Origin: Oscillospiraceae bacterium
GTDB lineage: Bacteria > Bacillota > Clostridia > Oscillospirales > Oscillospiraceae
Direction of reading: 5' to 3'
Assembly: GCA_017936205.1 (NCBI GenBank)
Contig: JAGBGB010000093.1
Span: forward strand, 1-11,723
Length of the DNA stretch: 11,723 nt
Notes under the pieces: generated by a model
Told to the model about the DNA's origin: nothing
Database searches by the model: none
The model's input: the letters and a program-made list of their open reading frames with translations, nothing else
Program-made: the position numbers and the translations under genes
Part shown: piece after piece, positions 7,201 through 11,723 of the stretch
Layout: the number at the start of each line of letters is the position of its first letter
Position numbering within the stretch: position 1 is the stretch's first letter

Positions 7201-8779
7201 GCTGAGCAAGGAGGTTCAGGTTGGTACGAAGGTAGATGAGCAGACCGGGGAGCTGATCCCTGTTATGGCTGTGCGGTATTACTACATCTTCACAGCCAAT
7301 GGCAGCTACACCTTCACCTATCAGGATGCCATGGGCAATATCGGAACGGCGGTTGCCAGAGTCAATGGCTTGAATACTGCCCCTGCAAAGGTCAATCAGG
7401 TCAAATGGTTCGGAACAGAGGCGCCCTCGGGACAGAGCAATGTTTCCCCGGACAAGAGCGGTATGGTCAACCGTGATGTGGTGGCACAGCTGCGTATGAA
7501 CAATGCCATCAGCAGCGTGAAGCTCTACACCTATGATCCCGAAGCTGAGAATTACGCAGGTGCACCGCTGGATGCCACCCTTCCTGTCCGTGTCAGCTTC
7601 TCCGCAACTACCATTGAGCTGAGCTATGAGGATAATGTGGATCAGCAGATCGTGGTGGAATTCACCGCCTCTGCCAGCGGACGCAAGGGCTACTACACTC
7701 TCAGCCCCGTTAGCTGCATCGATAAGCAGGCTCCCGTAGTCACCGTAAGCAGCGTTCAGATGGCGGAGGATAACCGCAGCGTGGTCATTACCTTCACCAC
7801 AAGTGAAGAAACCATCCTGTCCGGCGTATCTGTTCCTGCCTACAGCACAGAGCACAGTCAGATCTTCACCCATAACAAGAAGACAGCGCTTACCTTCACC
7901 GACAAGGCAGGCAACCGAACGGTCTACACAGTCACCGAGAATGCCGAGGTAGATGCATTGGAGCTGGCAGCAGAATTCAGCATGAGTGCAGAGGGCACTG
8001 AGGCGACCACAGATCCCCTGGAGGATCTGAAGCCTGCCGTAGGTGCAACGATCTATGTCCGTGTGAATAAGGCAGCAGAGGCTACCCTGAGCGGAAGCCC
8101 CATGGGTAAGCTTGAAGCCCATGTATGGACAGCTCTGACTCTGCCCAACTCCGCAGGCTTGCACATCCTGAGCCTGAAGGATATGAGCACCGGAGAGCTG
8201 CTGCAGATCTTGGTAGCAGCACAGCCTAAGGATAACGTGGCTCCTGTGATCGAGCTGGATGGATCTACCGTATTGGTCACCGCAGATGCCTCTGTGGAGG
8301 AGATGCTGGCAGCTATCCACACCGGTGTTAAGGTGACAGATAACGAGGACAAGAGCCCTGCCCTTACGGTTACGGGCTATCCCACATCCATAGAGGCAGG
8401 CTTGTACACCTTGACCTACACCGCTACCGATGCAGCGGGCAATGTTACCACCATCTCCCGTAACCTGTATATTATGGCAGAGGGCTCCCCCTTGCTGAAG
8501 ATTAACGGAGAAGTGGGCGTTCCCTATGATAAGGTATTCCTGAAGAACGGCGGCGAAAGCACCCATATCACTCTGGAACTGATCAACATGGAAGAAATGA
8601 CCGATCAGCCTCTGGTGATCAAGTACCGCAAGGGTCTTTACACCACCGGACAGATGAAGTACAGCGCCGAGACTGTGGAGGATATGCAGTTCGACGTCAC
8701 AGGTACGGGACACTACACCATCTATGTCCGCAGTCAGGATCGTGTGGAATTTGTGATTTATATTTATGTGGAGGGATAA
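1256..8779 (+). CDS. Giant secreted multidomain protein with Ig-like repeats (2507 residues)
   Basis: Exported by the Sec route: a positive start (MKRSKWKR), a hydrophobic core and probable cleavage after Ala28 (IQA|EP). The mature N-terminus has a Cys/His cluster (C133, H135, H141, C143, C146, H205, C207). Ig-like beta-sandwich modules follow, with D-x-x-x-P junctions near residues 221, 378, 516 and 673 and typical 'LTFSEDV' and 'VTYSESV' strands. A different segment (about 790-1330) is rich in Tyr and Trp, for example AYWYYDPWEYG (848-858). A second Ig-like block has junctions near 1812, 1938, 2156 and 2326. The last of these (2326-2410, APVIELDG, then GVKVTDNEDK and YTATDAAGN) resembles DUF5011/HYR modules. 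Twelve D-x-x-G-N/D turns mark the modules. The final 95 residues are beta-rich and unrecognised. No LPXTG, SLH, choline-binding or transmembrane anchor is visible. No catalytic domain is recognised. An adhesin, surface-fibre or polymer-binding role is plausible but unproven. Confidence 0.9.
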   Translation: MKRSKWKRALSVLLSLSLVMGFVLPIQAEPVAYDVDLARGINLVPVDYATDSFIDNYVQTNGESLSLNHRFGLNSSSNVKGAGNTLSTDIMKRDKTDYWWAKYQWTPNELEKQYLADPNYPLIYEGNVVPDYCTHWIGSDHWCKACVRLTSNEWNFGDVDRFGGNSHWYVGSANSNSGSPQAVRKQMDTLHTTTLTYAAYSQKQHNCGNPQVGGSVFYMLDTTVPYITDVSIAGKSYQSLANGNVTDKIILTFSEDVRFADNRVPEELKLNLAAYYGAQAGEGRNENTSYTLAADFVSLVGNKMTFQFTVPQSVNNIYITGITNEQPILESSELYLYQGNGSRLSGPKLTSPTKITDLSGNYLRWDKSDTSCYSVTYDGVAPRLSNVTMSGRDISTVSSKPPTDWNANSGDNRYVYAGAGDTISFTVTYSESVEVPEDAKAVLSIADADGKPIELGIKKHWGNTVVFDDLTITEGMQVAGKRIMIDSFANMTVSDFAGNTLSGDALMTPAQNVSLDVDKPVISTKLTATEGVYVPYAEVEGEYFTVPLKFSETKIPGAGYSDVSGKPIEFTMEMPDGDAYSYWWYIDNTQQVNKGAAWSSATTGTAKNTVEDIAEGRDYYLHIRLDKNTDYNYTDGGMEESGIYFKGKLTVYAEDWAGNKAANTVYTLKHQVDTVAPEASATAWLRMEPNYGNGNVTFSAAFRATDNYNLKRITYQWFYKLGAQTDFSPGEPVILTGSDLGNGLNRSYAAKLSDTYDYSAEENPDSGACYLVVTVEDQLGNRDTITYDTVSFNFTKAKSTSQITVNSATDPMKYPQVILNAPTYENDGSYNNTPRTVLLFPDMRNQNAYWYYDPWEYGSTNPDGPMYGEDFFRLFQEFMEAGGSNSTLLPGNLFYVRGTLDPENNSGAFYSVSLSGTAVSQTGCMSDLDYYFRNFYGPLELYLVTTSSLESFTLNNNPSAYHQAEMLNFTSAESVVDISTVYLAGSMEFGVDSIYMENSEVLNYTTGAPAKNLDNASVSFRLVNTTDTEEVQYGLNNVDFENTKVGLYYTGSSSYTGVGENTEVCQSWNLEPSADGSYTVTVDPGKCVKNGWYTMVLTLSNGYTGEVKTFTLGKLFMDATELDITLDGYYKVYDHEGVYQNAVAWDEASVEADYLAGKEIVLGLDTAPEGWTLDTYLTFNAGGRDKENDPLYWTSFDVQPQIRVYNHTFNTAAGLDDAATGLLLSTDGRNGQAVQYVPYLADANTAQPYEAMKLPFVEGYNLLVYEIRSINGTVTEKELTVNVFGQAEPWELDTLITSKNGVGVNSVTARAIYPSSEEKLRFGYLDSNYAYYTNPYVFTDDMDATFYLIDNQGNLSTKSFALRDENGQLVDIDGEGPAHVGFTDAADPNEYYSTSASFHFTVYGYDYDSIMNAKNMTLTFDPDYSALLMGLSGEERASNTQQITMPIPLAVDENGELLKNEDGTYAVWESYDTTHNGIYRTQVLQEGEYTDPEDPDTDIVGWVEVEIWGTWKYDPECNYDTPDRVLTVSMADAMGNVSSGDREYSAGSHEYSFTPFTLDENGEVNGDLGAVNEKGEVGLASDMPFAAIEGYGAGKQIETIYSYYGYRQFYTTAPMIVEDGSYSFRVTDLFGDEYDLEVYVDAFGELGIDVSYSTTEPTNGAVTLTAKATGEYDQLLSIASDKGAVGEIDAEDPAKGTITVEENCTITIQTQDGKSRVVQVSNIDKVLDPAYIVYYDQNYDVLDPGSGAEAVVAQLVCDTEVLYVTNGPGSYEFPLGSKKGDTYTFEYMDRAGNTGSLTAVLPCDLAAPEERDTDAPEVQVNLFAMTAGRYNALAHLSNPDHGSELNEYLNTGAVQGFRLVFTVNDVSATKILILPAGAPAPEDYATAVEGSTVEAAELSVSGRSATVTVTDNTTFDVHVIDEYGNIRSIPGVIIGSIDNQAPVLTPRYEVSRDENGYAVVIATFFPTEEEKFETIIPLSADVLSKEVQVGTKVDEQTGELIPVMAVRYYYIFTANGSYTFTYQDAMGNIGTAVARVNGLNTAPAKVNQVKWFGTEAPSGQSNVSPDKSGMVNRDVVAQLRMNNAISSVKLYTYDPEAENYAGAPLDATLPVRVSFSATTIELSYEDNVDQQIVVEFTASASGRKGYYTLSPVSCIDKQAPVVTVSSVQMAEDNRSVVITFTTSEETILSGVSVPAYSTEHSQIFTHNKKTALTFTDKAGNRTVYTVTENAEVDALELAAEFSMSAEGTEATTDPLEDLKPAVGATIYVRVNKAAEATLSGSPMGKLEAHVWTALTLPNSAGLHILSLKDMSTGELLQILVAAQPKDNVAPVIELDGSTVLVTADASVEEMLAAIHTGVKVTDNEDKSPALTVTGYPTSIEAGLYTLTYTATDAAGNVTTISRNLYIMAEGSPLLKINGEVGVPYDKVFLKNGGESTHITLELINMEEMTDQPLVIKYRKGLYTTGQMKYSAETVEDMQFDVTGTGHYTIYVRSQDRVEFVIYIYVEG
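8770..8775 (+). promoter_or_regulatory. Ribosome binding site inside the end of the upstream gene
   Basis: GGAGGG overlaps the last codons of the giant protein gene and lies 7 bases before ATG at 8783. The stop codon (8777-8779) and the next start are only 3 bases apart, which suggests translational coupling of the two secreted proteins. Confidence 0.8.
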
Positions 8780-8782
8780 GAA

Positions 8783-11723
8783 ATGAAACAGATCGTATCA
8801 AGTGTAAAAAGAATCCTTGCCCTCCTGTTGGTCCTCGGAATGGTTGCAGGCACTGTGCCTGCCGACCTTCTGGAGGGCTTAGGGCCTATGATCGTTCACG
8901 CCTTGGAGCCCGGTTACGGCCCTGAGCTGAGCAATGGGTACATTAAGGTCACTGTGTCTGAGAAGACAGGTGGCTTCGGCATCCGCACCGTGGAGGGAGA
9001 TAAGGTCAATAAGTTCGACGACGAACAGTATCTGGTCTTTGAATATGATGAGGATAACACCTCATTCACCTCCTTCCGGGTCAGCCGCAACGGACAGACC
9101 AAGGAATACATCTTCGGCGGCAAGTATCCGGGCAGCTCCGCTATTGCTGTTACGGAGGAAAACGGTGCGCTGAATGCCACTTGGTCTGTAGATGACTTGA
9201 CCTTCGTCCAGACCATTACTCTGGTAAACACCGGCTCCACGGAGCACGGCACTGCACAGATCAGCTACAGCGTAGAGAACAGGGGCGAGCCTGCACAGAT
9301 CCAATGCCGTATCCTCATGGATACTGCTCTGGGCTTCCAGGACTATGCCTACTACAAGGTGGAGAATGTCTATCTGGAACGGGAAGCTGCCCTTGGAGAG
9401 GACGGCTATAACAAGTCCTTCTACGCAGCCACGGATCCCTATGATCCCAGAATCATTGCTTACACCATCAATGCTGCGGTAGATGGCAGGGAGTGCAAGC
9501 CCTATGAGACCATTTTTGCCCACTGGAACAATCTGGCATCTACGGTCTTTGACTACACTCCGGACCCCGATTTCTGCTTTACCAACTACAGCAACCCCAA
9601 ATATCTGACCTCCGACAGTGCCTATGCTCAGTATTTTGAGATGGGGCAGGTCCATACCGGAGCTACGGCTTCCATTGCCACCAACTACGGCGTGTACTCC
9701 AACGAGACAGTGACGGAAGTCGACTCCATGGCGGTCAATGTAAATGCCCCGGATATTCTGCAGTTCGCTACAGATGAAACCGGCGCAGAGGATCAGAGCA
9801 GCTACGAAAACGGCGGCAAATTCAGCGTAAAAACCTATATCGAGAATATCTCCGAGAGGGTATATTCCAAGATCCGCATCGTTGTCTACGCCGCCGGCGG
9901 AATGGATCCTCTGGATGGGGAAGGGAACCCTACCAACAGCACCTACGACAAGCCCTATTCTGTAGAGGTTCTGGATGTGACCCCCGGGGAGCAGTTGGAG
10001 TTCACTTGGAGCTTTCTTGCACAGCCTAAGGCAACGGGGCAGTATGGAAAGATCCATTATAAGCTCTATGATGTTTCCGACGATGCCACTCTGGGAACGG
10101 GACAGATCATGCAGAAGAACCTGCTGGGTCAGGGACACAGCTACATTCTCCTCCCGGGCTCTGTGGAACGGGCTCCTGCCCTGAAGTTCACCGGGGCTTC
10201 TCCCGAGACCGTTTTCTCTGCCGGACTGAGAACCCTGTATATTACAGGTGAGAATTTCTCCATGCTGGCAGATGCAGCCTCCTACAAGCTGATGCTCAGC
10301 CGTATGGACGGCTTCCGGATCAACGGGCAGGAGGCTGTGGAGATCCCCTCCTCCCAGATCCAGATCGATGATTCTACCAATGTCATGACCCTGCTCCTGA
10401 CGGAGGAAGCTCCCGGAACTCTGGCAGATGGGATGTATCAGCTGACTCTGGACTATACGGACACCACCAAGGAGGATGTGTCCGGGCAGGCTCTGCGCTT
10501 CCACGTATCCTCTGAGATGAAGTATAAGAACGACTGCTATGGCTTCTTAGCGGTGGTCAAGGTGGAGGAATATGGGGATTCTTACTCCTATTCCATCCAA
10601 CGCTTCGGAGATGAGGAGGAATACTGGGCAGAGCTGGCAAGTGGCAGACTCCTGCGGAAGGATGTGCTTCTGGAATTCCGTGGCAGCTTCATCCGTGAGG
10701 AGAAGGAGGACGGCTCCGTGGTCTATCAGGGTGTTTCCCTCAACGGGGAGAACAATGTCATGACCATGAACGGCTGTCTGGACATTAAGAACGGTACCAC
10801 CACCATTACAGAGAAGGAAGGCTCTGTGATCGTAGACTTCGATGCAGACTTGTACACCACCGGCAGCAACACCTCTGTATGGAGCGGTATGTGTACTCTT
10901 ACCGAGCTGGAAGCCGGCAAGGACTACAGCCTCATTACCTATGACGAGAACGGTATGCGCACAAGAGAGGAAAGCGGCGAGCCTATGGCTCTGCTGTGGC
11001 CCTCGGTGGGACAGGGCTTCCAGAGCCTTATGGGACTGCTGTTCGAGTTCAAGTACGGTGAGTTAGGTGTGATCGCTCATGCAAACGCTCCCACCGAGAA
11101 GGCAGCAGAGACACGTGTGATGTCCTTCGGTGCGGCAATGGATCTGTCCTTCCTGATCCCGGAATCCATCAGCAATAATATTGTGCTGGGGGGCAGATTT
11201 GCTGCTACCAAGGATATTCTGGGCTCCTCCTGGGATTGTGCGGAGCACAACAAGATCAAGTGGACCCCTGCTGAGATCCGCGCTCTGAACAAGCAGGCAA
11301 ATTACCGCAGCCAGACTGCAAAAACCGATGCAACCCCCGAGGATCTGAACAACGGCCGCTTCTCTGATATGACCGTGGATGATACTCCCGGCTATAACGC
11401 AGCCTCTATCGTCGTTGACGATGTGCTTTTCGGCGGCGAATATCTGGGCGTGAACATGGAGATCGCTCTGGGCATTCCGCCCTACATTGCGGAGCTCCCT
11501 GCATTGGAGGGCATTCTGTCCATCCATACGGTGGGGGACTGGTCCTTCGGTGTAGACGGTCAGTGCCACTTCGCCTCCTTCAGTATGCGGGCAGGCATCG
11601 GCATAAAGAGCCTTAACGATGTTCCCATTCTGGATCGGGTGAACTTCTTCGTAGGAGGCATTACCCCCGGTCTCAATGTGGACGGAGTAGGGGTTCTGTG
11701 GCTACAGGGCGGTGGCGGCGGCA
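8783..11723 (+). CDS. Second large secreted protein, 3' end beyond window (980 residues visible)
   Basis: The frame stays open from ATG 8783 to the window end. A Sec signal is clear: KRILALLLVLGMVAG, with candidate cleavage after Ala27 (VPA) or Ala40 (VHA). Residues about 45-320 form a beta-rich domain with NGYIKVTVSEKTGGFGIRT, ILMDTALGFQD (177-187), HWNNL (247-251) and DSAYAQYF (278-285). From memory, an L-D-T-x-L-G, WNNL and DSA-x-x-YW pattern occurs in other secreted bacterial proteins, but I cannot name the family with certainty. Residues about 335-430 look like a CARDB/DUF11-type sandwich (a T-P-G-E-Q-L-E-F-T-W strand). Residues about 466-570 resemble IPT/TIG (A-S-P-E-T-V-F-S-A-G, then LYITGENF at 485-492). 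The remainder is beta-rich and unrecognised, ending in a Gly run (976-980). It follows the 2507-residue gene by 3 bases, so co-expression is likely. Possible roles are adhesion, a cell-surface scaffold or glycan binding; function is unknown. Confidence 0.85.
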   Translation, partial: MKQIVSSVKRILALLLVLGMVAGTVPADLLEGLGPMIVHALEPGYGPELSNGYIKVTVSEKTGGFGIRTVEGDKVNKFDDEQYLVFEYDEDNTSFTSFRVSRNGQTKEYIFGGKYPGSSAIAVTEENGALNATWSVDDLTFVQTITLVNTGSTEHGTAQISYSVENRGEPAQIQCRILMDTALGFQDYAYYKVENVYLEREAALGEDGYNKSFYAATDPYDPRIIAYTINAAVDGRECKPYETIFAHWNNLASTVFDYTPDPDFCFTNYSNPKYLTSDSAYAQYFEMGQVHTGATASIATNYGVYSNETVTEVDSMAVNVNAPDILQFATDETGAEDQSSYENGGKFSVKTYIENISERVYSKIRIVVYAAGGMDPLDGEGNPTNSTYDKPYSVEVLDVTPGEQLEFTWSFLAQPKATGQYGKIHYKLYDVSDDATLGTGQIMQKNLLGQGHSYILLPGSVERAPALKFTGASPETVFSAGLRTLYITGENFSMLADAASYKLMLSRMDGFRINGQEAVEIPSSQIQIDDSTNVMTLLLTEEAPGTLADGMYQLTLDYTDTTKEDVSGQALRFHVSSEMKYKNDCYGFLAVVKVEEYGDSYSYSIQRFGDEEEYWAELASGRLLRKDVLLEFRGSFIREEKEDGSVVYQGVSLNGENNVMTMNGCLDIKNGTTTITEKEGSVIVDFDADLYTTGSNTSVWSGMCTLTELEAGKDYSLITYDENGMRTREESGEPMALLWPSVGQGFQSLMGLLFEFKYGELGVIAHANAPTEKAAETRVMSFGAAMDLSFLIPESISNNIVLGGRFAATKDILGSSWDCAEHNKIKWTPAEIRALNKQANYRSQTAKTDATPEDLNNGRFSDMTVDDTPGYNAASIVVDDVLFGGEYLGVNMEIALGIPPYIAELPALEGILSIHTVGDWSFGVDGQCHFASFSMRAGIGIKSLNDVPILDRVNFFVGGITPGLNVDGVGVLWLQGGGGG

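Noticed and set aside
5627..8713. 1028-codon open frame on the minus strand opposite the giant gene
   Set aside because: It lies wholly within a plus-strand gene with a signal peptide, ribosome binding site and Ig-like modules. Its translation is low in complexity and rich in Cys, His, Ile and Gly, with no recognisable domain. Codon bias of the sense strand (few TTA, CTA or TCA codons) explains the lack of antisense stops.
9062..10504. 480-codon open frame on the minus strand opposite the second secreted protein
   Set aside because: Same antisense shadow effect; the plus-strand frame here is continuous and has coherent secreted-protein domains.

Overview
The window looks like chromosomal DNA from a Gram-positive gut-type Firmicute, most likely a member of the Oscillospiraceae (Faecalibacterium/Gemmiger/Subdoligranulum-like). 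The reasons are strong AAGGAGG-type ribosome binding sites, roughly balanced base composition, Sec signal peptides on very large Ig-like secreted proteins, and an upstream TGATGC mini-hairpin repeat of a kind I associate with that group. The taxonomic call is inference; no marker gene is present.

Layout. Bases 1-349 hold no credible gene. They contain two direct copies (1-160 and 190-349) of a compact element built from small stem-loops separated by TGATGC. Bases 350-506 contain a rho-independent terminator (366-392), a near-consensus sigma-A promoter (TTGACA, 17-bp spacer, TATTCT; 407-435), small palindromes that could be operators, and a strong ribosome binding site. Everything downstream is on the plus strand with almost no intergenic space: a TetR-family regulator (507-1232), a 2507-residue secreted multidomain protein (1256-8779), and a second large secreted protein (8783 to beyond the window end; 980 residues visible). 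Gaps are 23 and 3 bases, with no terminator seen, so this reads as one operon of more than 11.2 kb driven from the promoter at 407.

How the parts may work together. The TetR-like protein probably senses a small molecule and controls its own promoter, and with it the two surface or secreted proteins. The 2507-residue protein is a long chain of Ig-like beta-sandwich modules, marked by recurring D-x-x-G-N turns, around a different Tyr/Trp-rich central segment. It has a Cys/His cluster near the mature N-terminus and a DUF5011/HYR-like module near the C-terminus. The second protein has an N-terminal beta-rich domain, an IPT/TIG-like domain and a further region cut by the window end. Neither has a visible LPXTG or SLH anchor in the sequence available. 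Adhesion, surface appendage or polymer binding are plausible roles, but none is proven by the sequence.

The points most worth pursuing are the duplicated mini-hairpin element, the TetR plus giant-secreted-protein operon, and the metal- or disulfide-like cluster in the large protein.
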